A stretch of 35,592 nt of DNA from Lachnospiraceae bacterium (GCA_016283275.1 JAEEMP010000025.1:1-35592); one strand, 5' to 3'; counted from the first letter of the stretch, positions 13,060 to 22,713 are shown. Numbers and translations: made by a program. Notes: a model not told the origin generated them from the letters alone.

Positions 13060-15000
13060 TCAGTTTTCGTCGGCTGCAAGCATGACCCCTATGTACACGC
13101 TCTCGGGCGAACCGTCATAAAAGATCACGTCTTTTACCGTGCCGTCCGAAAGTTCTGCCTCAGCCACCACCACATCGGCATGCCCGTAAGCTCTGCCGTG
13201 TCTTAGATTTGTGATGTGTCCGTCTCGTATATAAAGTCCTTCCGTGTATATGATCTCATCCTCGCTGTTCGCATCGGCATCAAATACCGCAGTATCAAAA
13301 TCACGGTCGTTAACTTTTATGATCGCTTCATTATCACCAAATTCTATGGTCACATCGGCAAATTCACCCGAGCCTCTGTATGTACCGCTGAGCGAATCGG
13401 TCCAGTAGTAAGGAACCTCTTTTTCCGCACCGTCATCGCTTTCACTTTCGCCTCCGCTTTGACCTGCGATCCCGTTGTCACGGTCGGAGCGGTATTTTGC
13501 CCATTCATCGGTACGCTTTTTGGCGCCGGGAACAGTCTCGATCATACAGCCCTCGGGAAATGACGGATGTTTTTCAGTCAGATCGTAATAGTCGGGAATA
13601 TCTCCCGCAAAAGAAACCTTCTTAAGTGAATTGCAGCCGTAAAAGGCCTGCTCTCCTATCGATCGGATATTGCTTCCGAATCTTACGGATGCAGCGTCAA
13701 CGTTCATGAATGCGCCTTCCCCGACATAGGTTACGGATCCGGGTATCGTAAGCTCGCCTTTTAAGCCGGTGCAATCATAAAATGCATATGTGCCGATGCT
13801 TAAAAGCGAATCGGGAAGTTCGATCCTGCTTACACCCTTACAGCTTGAAAATGCCGAGTAACCAAGTTCCGTAACATTTTCGGGGATCTTTAAGGTCCCT
13901 GTAAGGCCGGTGCACATCGCAAACGCATTCGATCCGATGACCTTAAGTGTCGAAGGCAGTTTTAACTCGCCAGACAAACCTTTGCATGACAGAAAAGCAC
14001 CCTCGCAGATATACCCGACTCCTTCGGGGATCGAAACGGAAGTAAATTTCTCGCAGCCGCTGAATGCACTGTCATCAATGATCTCTACTCCCGAAGGGAT
14101 CTTAATCTCGCCCTTAAGATTCTCGCAGTGAGAAAATGAATATTTTTCTATTTTCGTAATACCGTCGGGAATGGTAAGTGTGCCGTCAAAGCTCTTACAG
14201 CCCACAAAAGCCTGTCCCTCAACAGAGGTCACCGAATCGGGAATGAAAAGATCTCCCTTTAAGTTTTCACAGTAGCAAAAGCATGACGCCGGGATCGTGG
14301 TAAGTCCTGTCGAGATATGAAGTCTTCCGTCCAATCCCGAGCATTCGTTGAAAGTATAATCGCCTATAAAAGTAAGCGAATCGGGAAGGATAAGATCTCC
14401 CGTAAATCCCGAACAGTGTGAAAATGCGGTGCGCCCCAGATGTTCAAGTTTATCGGGAAGTTTAAGCTCTCCTGTAAAATTGGAACAATTTCCGAACGTC
14501 TCGTCTCCGATCGTCTTAAGTGTCGAAGGAAGGGTAAGTGTACCGTCAAAGCCTTCGCAGTCCCTGAAAGCATAACTTCCTATCTCCTCCACGCCCTCGG
14601 GAATCACAAGGTCTCCCTTAAATCCGCAGCCGTAAAAAGCAAAATCCTCTATCTTCTTTAACGACTTCGGAAGTTTAAGTTCTCCGGTAAGTTCGTGATG
14701 CCCATAGAAACAGCTCCGGCTTATCGAAGTAATATCATCCGAGAACACCACTTTCTCTATCTTGATGTCGTTCCACGGAAACTTCGGGGCATCCATATCG
14801 CCTTTTCCGTCTATGAAAAGCGTTTTTTTGTGCTTATCGTATGTCCATGTGATATTATCGCCAAGCGTTCCGCTGCTTGGGGTTTTTGTGTTGTTTAGAA
14901 ATCCAAAGCCGTTCTTTTTACCGCATCCGAATAAAAACATAATTGTCCCTCCAAGCAAAGCCGCAATGATTATAGCTTTAAGTCCGGTTTTCTTCTTCAT
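13060..15000 (-). CDS. BspA-type leucine-rich repeat lipoprotein
   Basis: 646 aa. Signal peptide with lipobox LFGC (Cys26). Residues about 75-480 hold roughly 17 LRR_5 repeats of about 23 aa, each like IPEGVEEIGSYAFRDCEGF (pattern L-x-x-L/I-P-x-x-L-x-x-I-G-x-x-A-F-x-x-C). A variant link (F/L)-x-G-x-L joins them. A Ser/Asp/Glu-rich linker (about 515-545) leads to a beta-rich domain (about 550-646). Such proteins are anchored to the outer membrane face and bind partner proteins or surfaces. AGGTGG lies before the ATG at 15000; two TATAAT boxes (15036-15041, 15048-15053) lie upstream. Repeat copies are diverged at the DNA level. Confidence 0.9.
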   Translation of the reverse strand: MKKKTGLKAIIIAALLGGTIMFLFGCGKKNGFGFLNNTKTPSSGTLGDNITWTYDKHKKTLFIDGKGDMDAPKFPWNDIKIEKVVFSDDITSISRSCFYGHHELTGELKLPKSLKKIEDFAFYGCGFKGDLVIPEGVEEIGSYAFRDCEGFDGTLTLPSTLKTIGDETFGNCSNFTGELKLPDKLEHLGRTAFSHCSGFTGDLILPDSLTFIGDYTFNECSGLDGRLHISTGLTTIPASCFCYCENLKGDLFIPDSVTSVEGQAFVGCKSFDGTLTIPDGITKIEKYSFSHCENLKGEIKIPSGVEIIDDSAFSGCEKFTSVSIPEGVGYICEGAFLSCKGLSGELKLPSTLKVIGSNAFAMCTGLTGTLKIPENVTELGYSAFSSCKGVSRIELPDSLLSIGTYAFYDCTGLKGELTIPGSVTYVGEGAFMNVDAASVRFGSNIRSIGEQAFYGCNSLKKVSFAGDIPDYYDLTEKHPSFPEGCMIETVPGAKKRTDEWAKYRSDRDNGIAGQSGGESESDDGAEKEVPYYWTDSLSGTYRGSGEFADVTIEFGDNEAIIKVNDRDFDTAVFDADANSEDEIIYTEGLYIRDGHITNLRHGRAYGHADVVVAEAELSDGTVKDVIFYDGSPESVYIGVMLAADEN

Positions 15001-15035
15001 ACGCCACCTCGTATCTTATGCCGCGAACACAGTTT

Positions 15036-15064
15036 ATTATATTTTACATTATAGGTACCAAAAA
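15036..15064 (-). promoter_or_regulatory. possible promoter of the LRR lipoprotein gene
   Basis: On the - strand TATAAT at 15036-15041 with a weak -35 TTTTTG (15059-15064) at 17 nt. A second TATAAT at 15048-15053 may serve instead. Only the -10 boxes are convincing. Confidence 0.4.
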
Positions 15065-15102
15065 CGCGAGTACAGTATCGATATTGCTTTTGAAAGATAA
15101 AA

Positions 15103-15143
15103 GTAAAAAGACCCAACGGAAACCGATCGGTCTCCTTTGGATC
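15103..15143 (-). terminator. terminator of the beta-glucoside operon
   Basis: Just past the GH3 stop, the - strand forms GATCCAA...TTGGGTC (one G-U) enclosing GGAGACC-GATC-GGTTTCC, a two-part stem, followed by TTTTTACTTTT. Strong intrinsic terminator that separates the operon from the LRR gene. Confidence 0.9.
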
Positions 15144-15151
15144 TTTTCACA

Positions 15152-17560
15152 TTAAAACTTCAGTAACGTCTTAAGCACACGCTTGGCGCACACATAAAGA
15201 TCATCGCGTCCTATCGCACCAAGTTCATATGCTTTTTTGACCCGGTCCGGGAAGCCCGTAGCCATTTTGAGATCATTGCCTGCCAGGATCTCTTTGTAAT
15301 GCTCGGTCCTGCTCCACCAGTCGGTCGTTACCAACCCCTCGAAACCCCATTCCTCTCTCAATAACGCGGTCAGCAGTTCTTTGTTTTCGGAAGCACGTAC
15401 GCCGTTTATCGCGTTGTACGATGACATTATCGTGTACGGATCGGCTTCTTTTACGATCATTTCAAATGCTTTAAGATAGATCTCCCTTAAAGCACGTTCG
15501 GAAACCCTTGAATCCGAATGTTTACGGTTGGTCTCCTTGTTGTTGCAGGCAAAATGTTTGACACTTGCACCGACGTTGTTTTCCTGAATGCCGCGCACAA
15601 GCGCACCGGCAAGTTTTCCGGTAAGGAGCGGGTCCTCCGAGTAATATTCGAAGTTTCTTCCACACATTGGATTTCTGTGGATGTTGACTGCCGGAGTGAG
15701 CCACAGACAGAGGTTATTTTCCTTTAATTCTTCACCACCCGCAAAACCGATATCATGAGCGATCTTTTTGTTCCACGTGTTGGCGATCACTGTCGCGCAG
15801 GGGAATGCAGTAGTCACGATCCCGGTTTCCTTATCGATCCTTACACCTGCCGGTCCGTCGGCAGTCTGTGCGTTCGGAATACCGTACTCCGGCATATTCC
15901 CGAAGCCGAATACATTCCCGACGCCGGTGTTCGGCTGCCCTCCGAGCAAAAACAAAAGCTCGTCGTCGCTTAACTGTGAGGTAAATTCATCCAGCGTCAT
16001 CTTACCTTCTGCGACATCCGAAAGCGGCCGTGCTCCTTCTTTTAATCTGTTAAAAAATATATGTCTTCCTACCGCTCTTACTTCGGGAGCCAGAGCTTCT
16101 TCCGTTCCGGGCTCCATCCTTTTAAAGAGACAGTCGTTTATGTCTTTATGCTCCCCAAGCGGCAATTCCTCGTAGGAACCGTCACATAAAAGACGTTTCT
16201 TAAGTTCCGAGGGCACAAGCCTGTGGGAAAGCTTTTTAAGCACCTTATCTTCTTTTAATTCAAATTCAAGATCGATCTTTTCCGCGGTACGGACATTCGC
16301 CCCGAGATAAAACCCGTAGCGTCCTTTTTCGAGCACATACGAAGCTTCACAGACCTTACCGAGGTCATCGTACGATGCAAACGAATATTTTGTGACATTA
16401 AGGAAAAGAACACAGCTTTCGCCCGGAAGAAGTTCGTCCGTCTTTTCAAAATCGGCAAGCACTCTTTTTGCTTTTCCGAGTTTCCCTTCAGGCGCCGACA
16501 CGTAGACCGCTACGGTTTCTTTTCCTTTATATTTTCCCGTATTTGTGACCCGGACGGTAATATCAAAGCCGTCTTCGTTTTCATTTACTTTTAATACTTT
16601 ACTTTCGAACGATGTATACGAAAGGCCGTATCCAAAGGGGTAAACGACTTTTTCTTTTGCCCCGGGTATGGTCTCAAAATACCTGTAACCCACGTAAATA
16701 TCATCGGTATAATCAACATAGTCGAAAGATTCGTGGAACCCTTCCGTAGACGGATAGTCGGACAGTTCACCCGCGAACGTGTCGGAAAGTCTTCCCGACG
16801 GAGTCTCAATTCCCAAAAGTATATCCGCCGCGGCAAGTCCGCCTTCCATGCCTGCATGCCCCATATAAAGTGCGGCGCCTATCCTTTCATCGTCGCGTAT
16901 GAACCTGCAATCGGTCACGCCGCACGTATTTAACACGATCACCGTATTTTTAAAACTTTTTAATGCCGTTTCTATCATTTCTTTTTCGTCAAGAGAAAGA
17001 TAGAAATCGCTTTTTGTAAACAATTCTTTCGTAAGCTTTGAAAGATTCGGCTTTGCCGGCCACGGATCGAATTCGTTATTGCATTCGATATCGCATCTGT
17101 CCCATCCTTCGCCCGAGTAGCGGTTTATCACTACCACCGCCGTATCAGAAAAACCGGTTGCCACACTTAAAAGATCTTCGGGCACGGATGGTTCTTTTGT
17201 CATTCCCGGTATATAGCCTTTTTTGTATTGCTCTTCTGTTTCTTTTTTGTAGAAATCCGTTAACGGTTCGAAGATCTCTACACCCCTGAATTTTAATCCG
17301 TCATATAAGGAGCGGACATAAGCGCAGGAAACGTCTCCCGAGCCCCCGCCCCCTTTTACGTATTCGATCGAAGCCTTGCCCAAAAGAACAATAGGTTTTT
17401 TTGCACCAAGCGGAAGCAAAGATCCTTCGTTCTTTAAAAGAACCATTCCCTCTACAGCCGCCTTTTTGGATATATCTATATGCTCCGTACTTGAAGTAAC
17501 CCTTTTCCCTTCATAGAGCGGAAGTGCAGGCTGATAGAGAAGTCTAGCCCATTTTTTCAT
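15152..17560 (-). CDS. GH3 beta-glucosidase with permuted domain order
   Basis: 802 aa from ATG 17558-17560 (MKKWARLL), with AAGGAG about 6 nt upstream. The frame also opens at TTG 17575, but that codon overlaps the ribosome-binding site. The domains are swapped relative to most GH3 enzymes: the alpha/beta sandwich (C-domain, VLLKNEGSLLPL...MGHAGMEGGLAAADILLG) comes first (about 30-300), a fibronectin-like part follows (about 330-440), and the TIM barrel comes last (about 530-802) with NIHRNPMCGRNFEYYSEDP, VKHFACNN and the nucleophile in TTDWWS (Asp747). The same order is known in rumen beta-glucosidases of Ruminococcus albus and Butyrivibrio. No signal peptide: intracellular hydrolysis of beta-glucosides or cello-oligomers brought in by the ABC transporter. 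Last gene of the operon; GH1 lies 36 nt upstream. Confidence 0.92.
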   Translation of the reverse strand: MKKWARLLYQPALPLYEGKRVTSSTEHIDISKKAAVEGMVLLKNEGSLLPLGAKKPIVLLGKASIEYVKGGGGSGDVSCAYVRSLYDGLKFRGVEIFEPLTDFYKKETEEQYKKGYIPGMTKEPSVPEDLLSVATGFSDTAVVVINRYSGEGWDRCDIECNNEFDPWPAKPNLSKLTKELFTKSDFYLSLDEKEMIETALKSFKNTVIVLNTCGVTDCRFIRDDERIGAALYMGHAGMEGGLAAADILLGIETPSGRLSDTFAGELSDYPSTEGFHESFDYVDYTDDIYVGYRYFETIPGAKEKVVYPFGYGLSYTSFESKVLKVNENEDGFDITVRVTNTGKYKGKETVAVYVSAPEGKLGKAKRVLADFEKTDELLPGESCVLFLNVTKYSFASYDDLGKVCEASYVLEKGRYGFYLGANVRTAEKIDLEFELKEDKVLKKLSHRLVPSELKKRLLCDGSYEELPLGEHKDINDCLFKRMEPGTEEALAPEVRAVGRHIFFNRLKEGARPLSDVAEGKMTLDEFTSQLSDDELLFLLGGQPNTGVGNVFGFGNMPEYGIPNAQTADGPAGVRIDKETGIVTTAFPCATVIANTWNKKIAHDIGFAGGEELKENNLCLWLTPAVNIHRNPMCGRNFEYYSEDPLLTGKLAGALVRGIQENNVGASVKHFACNNKETNRKHSDSRVSERALREIYLKAFEMIVKEADPYTIMSSYNAINGVRASENKELLTALLREEWGFEGLVTTDWWSRTEHYKEILAGNDLKMATGFPDRVKKAYELGAIGRDDLYVCAKRVLKTLLKF

Positions 17561-17596
17561 TTTTCTCTCCTTCAAATCATTAAAAATTGAGATAAT

Positions 17597-19018
17597 TTAC
17601 TCAAGATCTTCCCCATTGCTTTCAATACATTTTTTATACCAGTAAAAAGAATCCTTCTTAATCCTTGCAAGGTCCTTTAAATCGAATTCATCTCTGTTGA
17701 CATAGATAAATCCGTATCTCTTTGTGATACCCTGATGTGTCGAGATAAGATCGAATGCCGACCAGGGTGAATAACCCATAAGTCTTACGCCGTCGGTTAT
17801 GGCCTCCTTACATGCGATAATGTGCTTTCTTAAATAATCTATACGATAATCGTCATGTACTTTGCCGTCGGCCGTAAGTTCGTCCTTTACTCCGCAGCCG
17901 TTCTCGGTGATGAGCAAAGGAAGCCTGTATCTTTCCCAAAGTTGACGGAGAGTCAAACGAAGGCCCACGGGATCGATCGCCATATTGTATGATGTCATAT
18001 CCTGAAGAGGATTGCTCACGCTTACTGCCATGCCCGGCTCTGTCTGCATACCGATCATGAACTCTTCTTTTCCCGCGCCCGCTTTTCTGCCGGCTTCTTT
18101 GGCCTTTTCTCCTTCTTCAAGCGACACAAACTTGACCGTAGCCGCTCCGTAGTAGTTAAATGCGATAAAATCGGGATGAGCCGCTTTCATAACAGCCAGA
18201 TCCTCGGGAGTGATCTCGGGCATGCAGCCCCGCTGTTTAAAATACTCCGAAAGTGCCTCGGGATATTCTCCGAACACAATGGTATCTACATATAATCTGT
18301 TTCTGAACTGATCGTAATCGGCTGCCGCAAGGTTGTCCAAAGGCGCACTCGAAGCAGGATATACGCAGGAAATGTTCGGTGCGGGAGCTATCCATGCTTT
18401 ACAGAGTTCATGACAGCGGACGGTTGCTTTTGCCATGGCAACTATCATGTGATGGTTGGCCTGGAAGCGTTCTTTGTCCGTTTTAAAATTGCCCATGTTA
18501 TACATGGTCATCATGTTCTGTTCATTGATGGTAAGGAAGTATTTTACCTTGCTTCCGTACTCCTTAAAGCAAACTTCGCAATATCTTACAAAATCCTCGA
18601 TACACTGTCTGCTTGCCCAGCCGCCGTACTTTTCTTCAAGCGCCTGAGGAAGATCGAAGTGATAGAGCGTGATCACCGGCTCAATGTTGTACTTTAAGCA
18701 CTCGTCGATGACTTCATGATAGTGCTTGACACCCTTTTGATTGATCTCACCGTCTCCGTCGGGAATGATACGGGTCCAAGCGATCGAAAAACGAAACTCC
18801 TTAAAGCCCATCTCAGCCATGAGCGCAATATCTTCCTTAAAACGATGATAATGATCCGAAGTAACTTTCCAGTCGCTTGTCCCGGGCACTATAGGCGTAC
18901 AATCCTGCACCGAAGGACTCTTTCCGTCTTCATCCCATGCTCCCTCACACTGATATGCCGATGAGCTTGCACCCCAGAGAAAGCCCTCCGGGAATGATTT
19001 TAATGATCTGTATTCCAT
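17597..19018 (-). CDS. GH1 6-phospho-beta-glucosidase-type glycosidase
   Basis: 473 aa, full-length GH1. N-terminal signature FLWGASSSAYQCEGAW, acid/base Glu166 in LTINEQN, nucleophile Glu372 in LLITENG. The phosphate-binding signature of 6-phospho-beta-glycosidases is present: Ser426, Lys433 and Tyr435 in STHQGITKRYG, where plain beta-glucosidases have Glu-Trp and KRFG. The residue after Ser is Thr, not the Trp of phospho-galactosidases, so a 6-phosphoglucoside is expected. This is odd beside an ABC transporter, which delivers unphosphorylated sugar. AGGAG lies 6-7 nt before the ATG. Between permease (26 nt) and GH3 in the operon. Confidence 0.9.
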   Translation of the reverse strand: MEYRSLKSFPEGFLWGASSSAYQCEGAWDEDGKSPSVQDCTPIVPGTSDWKVTSDHYHRFKEDIALMAEMGFKEFRFSIAWTRIIPDGDGEINQKGVKHYHEVIDECLKYNIEPVITLYHFDLPQALEEKYGGWASRQCIEDFVRYCEVCFKEYGSKVKYFLTINEQNMMTMYNMGNFKTDKERFQANHHMIVAMAKATVRCHELCKAWIAPAPNISCVYPASSAPLDNLAAADYDQFRNRLYVDTIVFGEYPEALSEYFKQRGCMPEITPEDLAVMKAAHPDFIAFNYYGAATVKFVSLEEGEKAKEAGRKAGAGKEEFMIGMQTEPGMAVSVSNPLQDMTSYNMAIDPVGLRLTLRQLWERYRLPLLITENGCGVKDELTADGKVHDDYRIDYLRKHIIACKEAITDGVRLMGYSPWSAFDLISTHQGITKRYGFIYVNRDEFDLKDLARIKKDSFYWYKKCIESNGEDLE

Positions 19019-19044
19019 ATTCTTCTCCTGTCGATTATGTATTT

Positions 19045-19929
19045 TTAACCCTTTACCGAACCTATCATTACGCCCGTTACGAAATACTTCTGGACAAACG
19101 GATAGACGACCATCATCGGGATGATCGAGATCATGATCGTCGCATACTTGATAAGCGGTCTGAAGATCATGACGTCCTGACCGTCGGCATCGGCGATAAT
19201 GGAGTTCTCGGTTGCCTGAAGCACTATCTCACGCAATGTAAGCTGCAAAGGATAGAGATTTCTTGATTTCTGAAGATAAATGGCCGCATTAAACCATGCA
19301 TTCCAATGCTGTACCGCATAAAAAAGAACTATAACGGCTACGATGGCTTTGCTGACCGGAAGTATGATACTTGTAAGTATCTTAAATTCGTCCGCTCCGT
19401 CAATACGGGCAGCATCCAGCATTTCACTCGGAATCTCCGAGAACGAAGTCCTCATGATGATTATGTTGTAAGCCGACACCGCACCCGGTATGATGATCGC
19501 CCATCTTGTATCGATAAGACCGAGCTTGTTGACCACCAGAAACGTCGGAACGAGACCGCCGTTAAATATCATTGTAAACACAACAAACAATGCAAATGCT
19601 TTTCCGAAAATAAGCCCTCTCGTGCTCATAACGTATGCGGCAAGAACCGTAAGCACAAGTCCGAACAATGTCGAGGAAACAACATAGATCAGTGTATTGC
19701 CGTATGCCCTCAATATTGTCGAGTTCTGCATGATCAGGCGGTAACCGCCCAAAGTGGGCTTACCCAAAGGCTTAAGATACAGTCCGCTGGAGGCCGCAAC
19801 TTTAAGAGGATCGCTTATGGAACCCATGGCAACATGCCATACGGGTAAAAAGAAAACAATGCACAACAGCAAAAGAAAAACAGTATTGAATACCGCAAAT
19901 ACTTTTTCACCTGTAGATCGTTTCATCAT
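19045..19929 (-). CDS. ABC sugar transporter permease, LplC/YtcP type
   Basis: 294 aa, six membrane helices (first about 15-35, last about 263-285). The cytoplasmic EAA loop reads EMLDAARIDGADEFKILTSIILP, and the C-terminus GVMIGSVKG is typical of the LplC/YtcP branch of CUT1 carbohydrate permeases. It pairs with the LplB-type permease 13 nt upstream and the binding protein before it. AAGGTGG precedes the ATG. No ATPase gene lies in the operon, so a shared MsmK/MsmX-like ATPase elsewhere must energise it (known for this family). Confidence 0.92.
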   Translation of the reverse strand: MMKRSTGEKVFAVFNTVFLLLLCIVFFLPVWHVAMGSISDPLKVAASSGLYLKPLGKPTLGGYRLIMQNSTILRAYGNTLIYVVSSTLFGLVLTVLAAYVMSTRGLIFGKAFALFVVFTMIFNGGLVPTFLVVNKLGLIDTRWAIIIPGAVSAYNIIIMRTSFSEIPSEMLDAARIDGADEFKILTSIILPVSKAIVAVIVLFYAVQHWNAWFNAAIYLQKSRNLYPLQLTLREIVLQATENSIIADADGQDVMIFRPLIKYATIMISIIPMMVVYPFVQKYFVTGVMIGSVKG

Positions 19930-19942
19930 AATTCACACCACC

Positions 19943-20887
19943 TTACCAAATACTTGTTTCATTAACCTTGCGGCTTATGAAATTAGCAGTAAAAAGAACA
20001 ACCATGTTGACTAACGAGTTGAACAGGTTGACAGCCGTCGAATAACTGTAATCCGCATCGAGGATACCCGTTCTGTACACGTAGCTTGCAATAACGTCAC
20101 CGGTCTCGTATGTGGAAGGACCGTACATCAAAATGATCTTCTCGTAGCCTACACCCATGATCTGCCCAAGCCTTAATATCAAAAGAACTATGATGGTCGA
20201 GGCGATGCCCGGGAGTGTAACGTGCAATGTCTGTTGCCACCTGTTGGCACCGTCTATCCTCGCCGCTTCATAAAGCGTCGGATCGACTGCCGCCAGGGCG
20301 GAAATAAAGATAATAGAGTTATAACCCAAGTGCTGCCACAGGTTTGAACCGATGTATAACGTTCTGAACCATTTGGCCGAGGATATTACCGCACCTCCGT
20401 CCCATCCGAAGAATGTGGCAATGTTGGTGATCAGACCGTTTGCCTTACCGAAATCAAACAGAATGGACACAACGACCACTACCGAAATGAAATAAGGCAG
20501 ATAAGAAATAGTCTGAACCGTTTTTTTGAACTTCTTGTTTCTGACCTCATTTAGACACAGCGCAAAAATGATCGGCAAAGGAAAAGAAAACAGAAGTCCG
20601 TATAAACTTATCAAAAGCGTGTTTCTTAAAAGTCTCCAAAAAAACGGAGAAACAAAAAATCTTTGGAAATTCTCTAATCCTACGAACCTGCTTCCGAAAA
20701 TACCCTTTTTTATCTGAAATTTTTCAAATGCCATTACTATGCCGAACATCGGCGCATAATTGAAAATAAAGAAATATGCGATCACCGGCAAAGCAAGCAG
20801 ATACATCTGCCAATGGTTTTTAAAATCCTTTTTAAGCCGCTCCGTAAACTTCTTTTTCAAAGGTTTTGCTGTACTGACTGAACTCAT
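19943..20887 (-). CDS. ABC sugar transporter permease, LplB/YteP type
   Basis: 314 aa from ATG 20885-20887 (MSSVSTAKPLKKKF); AAAGGTG lies 7 nt upstream. A GTG at 20896 is in frame but lies inside that ribosome-binding site, so I reject it. Six helices follow a basic N-terminus; conserved LplB features are FNYAPMFGIVMAF, GLENFQRFF and the EAA loop YEAARIDGANRWQQTLHVTLPGI. Second half of the heterodimeric permease. The hairpin upstream separates it from the binding-protein gene. Confidence 0.92.
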   Translation of the reverse strand: MSSVSTAKPLKKKFTERLKKDFKNHWQMYLLALPVIAYFFIFNYAPMFGIVMAFEKFQIKKGIFGSRFVGLENFQRFFVSPFFWRLLRNTLLISLYGLLFSFPLPIIFALCLNEVRNKKFKKTVQTISYLPYFISVVVVVSILFDFGKANGLITNIATFFGWDGGAVISSAKWFRTLYIGSNLWQHLGYNSIIFISALAAVDPTLYEAARIDGANRWQQTLHVTLPGIASTIIVLLILRLGQIMGVGYEKIILMYGPSTYETGDVIASYVYRTGILDADYSYSTAVNLFNSLVNMVVLFTANFISRKVNETSIW

Positions 20888-20918
20888 GGTTTTCACCTTT
20901 CATATCATGGTGGATGTC

Positions 20919-20959
20919 AATAAAATGGAGAAAGCAGAAATTGCTTCCCGCTTTCTCCA
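20919..20959 (-). terminator. attenuator hairpin between binding protein and permease genes
   Basis: On the - strand TGGAGAAAGC (20950-20959 complement) pairs with GCTTTCTCCA (20926-20935 complement), a 10-bp perfect stem with a 14-nt loop, followed by TTTTATT. A partial terminator here would make binding protein in excess of permease, as is usual in such operons. Confidence 0.75.
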
Positions 20960-20970
20960 CCAATAAGCGG

Positions 20971-20988
20971 TAATCCGTATACGGATTA
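20971..20988. promoter_or_regulatory. 18-bp perfect palindrome over the binding-protein stop codon
   Basis: TAATCCGTA-TACGGATTA has no central spacer, so it is a poor RNA hairpin but a good protein site or mRNA-end element. It overlaps the TAA stop of the binding-protein gene (20986-20988). Whether it is an operator or chance symmetry cannot be told. Confidence 0.4.
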
Positions 20989-22713
20989 TCTGTTGTTATA
21001 ACGATCAAGACTTGCCTGACGGATATCGATACATTTCTCAATACCCATATCTATGAGTGTAGCCCTGTAATCATCATATTCATCAAGAGATCTTTCGCCG
21101 TTTATGAACTTAACTTCGTTCTCCTGAATGTACGCATCAATATCGGTATAATACTGCGTGTATTCTGCATTCTCGTCGGACGTCATGGTAACCGTTACGG
21201 GAATATAATTTGTGGGAGCGTATTTGGACCATACTGCATATGATGCCGCTCTCTCCGGAGGCATCTGCTCGATCTGAGCCGCTTCGCAACGGATAGGAGG
21301 GTTCTTTGCCCAGTACTTTGCTGCTACGGTAGCGGAATCAAGACCGTCGGGGTTAGAGTAACGGAAATCATAGTTGCCGATACGGTGTCCGTCGTCTGCC
21401 TTATACCATACCGTTCCTTCTTCGCTGTCGATACCGTAGTTGGCGTTAAGATAAACATCCTGTGCATAGAAACAGTCAACCCAGCGTGTTGCTGCTTCAA
21501 GGTGCTCGCTGTTGGCATTTACCAAAAGGCATACTGCCTGAATATCACGGTAGTTGTTGTCAACTTCTCTCCATGCGGGATCGGGAGCGTCTGCGCTTAA
21601 CTTGGGCTGAGGTGCCGCAACTGTCCAGAACTCGGGGTTTGTAGCTCCTCTTGAGATGTAAGCGTCTGTCATACGGGTACCCCAGTCAATAAGGGAACCG
21701 ACCTTGTCGTTGAGCATCATATCATTATCGGCAGCCACACCTGTTGACTTTCTTGTGGCAAAGTCGGGATCGAGAAGCCCCTTGTTGTACCAGTCATGAA
21801 GGAGGGTAAGGTAATCTTTGTATGCTTCTTCCATAGGACCGAACTTAACTTTTCCGTCTACCTGATAGAAACGGGGAGCAATGCCGAAACCTGCCATAAA
21901 TTCGCCGTGGTCGATACCATACTTGGATGTATAGAAAGGAGCTTCGATTCCGAGCTGATCCTTAAATGCCGTAAGAACCGTTTCCCATTCATCATATGTT
22001 GTGGGAACATCCATACCAACCTTGTCAAGGAAGTCTTTACGGATTGAAAGACCCTGATCTGCGTAACCGTTTTCCATGTTGTCCCAGAAGCTCCAGAAAC
22101 CGTACATCTTACCGGAGTCGGTAAATACGTCCTGCTTCGCCGTGGGAATACTGTTCAGCCAGCTTACGTAGTTGGGAGCCCAGTCAAGATGCTCATGAAG
22201 ATCCATGATGTAACCGTCATCGATCGCTGCATCCATACCGTCACGATATACCTGGTGTTTAGGCTGGGTGTACATGATGTCGGGCATGTCGCCTGTGATG
22301 AACAGGTTGTTGAATGACTGAGTCTCTTCACCCGATGCGGGAACGATAAACTCGATATGGATATTTGTCTTCTCTTCCATCCACTGGAAGAACTCACTGT
22401 CGTTGTAATCGGCCAGAGTTCCTATGGAACCTGCCTGAGGATACCAAAATGTCAATGTGATCTTTTCATCACTTAAAGGATAGGTCTGCTGATCTGTTTC
22501 ACCCTTAAAGATATCGGACTTGGGGAAACTTAAAGATTCATCAGCGGTGTCTGTCTGTTCCGCAGAACTGTCGGAACTTGCCGCTGCCGTTTCGGAAACG
22601 GAACCCGATACTTCGCTGCTGTCGGATACACTGCCCGCAGCCTCACCGCAACCTGCAAAAACTGTTGTAAGCATTGCCGTTGCAAGAAGTAAAGACAAAA
22701 ACTTTTTACGCAT
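20986..22713 (-). CDS. ABC sugar transporter substrate-binding lipoprotein, LplA/YtcQ type
   Basis: 575 aa. Signal peptide with lipobox FAGC (Cys22), Ser/Asp/Glu-rich linker to about residue 65, then a family 1 binding fold with ITLTFWYPQAG, DMPDIMYTQPKHQVYRDGMD and an aromatic-rich ligand region. The length fits LplA/YtcQ proteins that bind oligosaccharides. GGGAG lies 8 nt before the ATG. First gene after the repressor, behind its own promoter and operator; attenuator downstream. The sugar is not determined, but GH1 and GH3 in the same operon point to a beta-glucoside or cello-oligosaccharide. Confidence 0.92.
   Translation of the reverse strand: MRKKFLSLLLATAMLTTVFAGCGEAAGSVSDSSEVSGSVSETAAASSDSSAEQTDTADESLSFPKSDIFKGETDQQTYPLSDEKITLTFWYPQAGSIGTLADYNDSEFFQWMEEKTNIHIEFIVPASGEETQSFNNLFITGDMPDIMYTQPKHQVYRDGMDAAIDDGYIMDLHEHLDWAPNYVSWLNSIPTAKQDVFTDSGKMYGFWSFWDNMENGYADQGLSIRKDFLDKVGMDVPTTYDEWETVLTAFKDQLGIEAPFYTSKYGIDHGEFMAGFGIAPRFYQVDGKVKFGPMEEAYKDYLTLLHDWYNKGLLDPDFATRKSTGVAADNDMMLNDKVGSLIDWGTRMTDAYISRGATNPEFWTVAAPQPKLSADAPDPAWREVDNNYRDIQAVCLLVNANSEHLEAATRWVDCFYAQDVYLNANYGIDSEEGTVWYKADDGHRIGNYDFRYSNPDGLDSATVAAKYWAKNPPIRCEAAQIEQMPPERAASYAVWSKYAPTNYIPVTVTMTSDENAEYTQYYTDIDAYIQENEVKFINGERSLDEYDDYRATLIDMGIEKCIDIRQASLDRYNNR

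Noticed and set aside
17561-17575. TTG start of the GH3 gene
   Set aside because: The codon overlaps the Shine-Dalgarno of the ATG at 17560.
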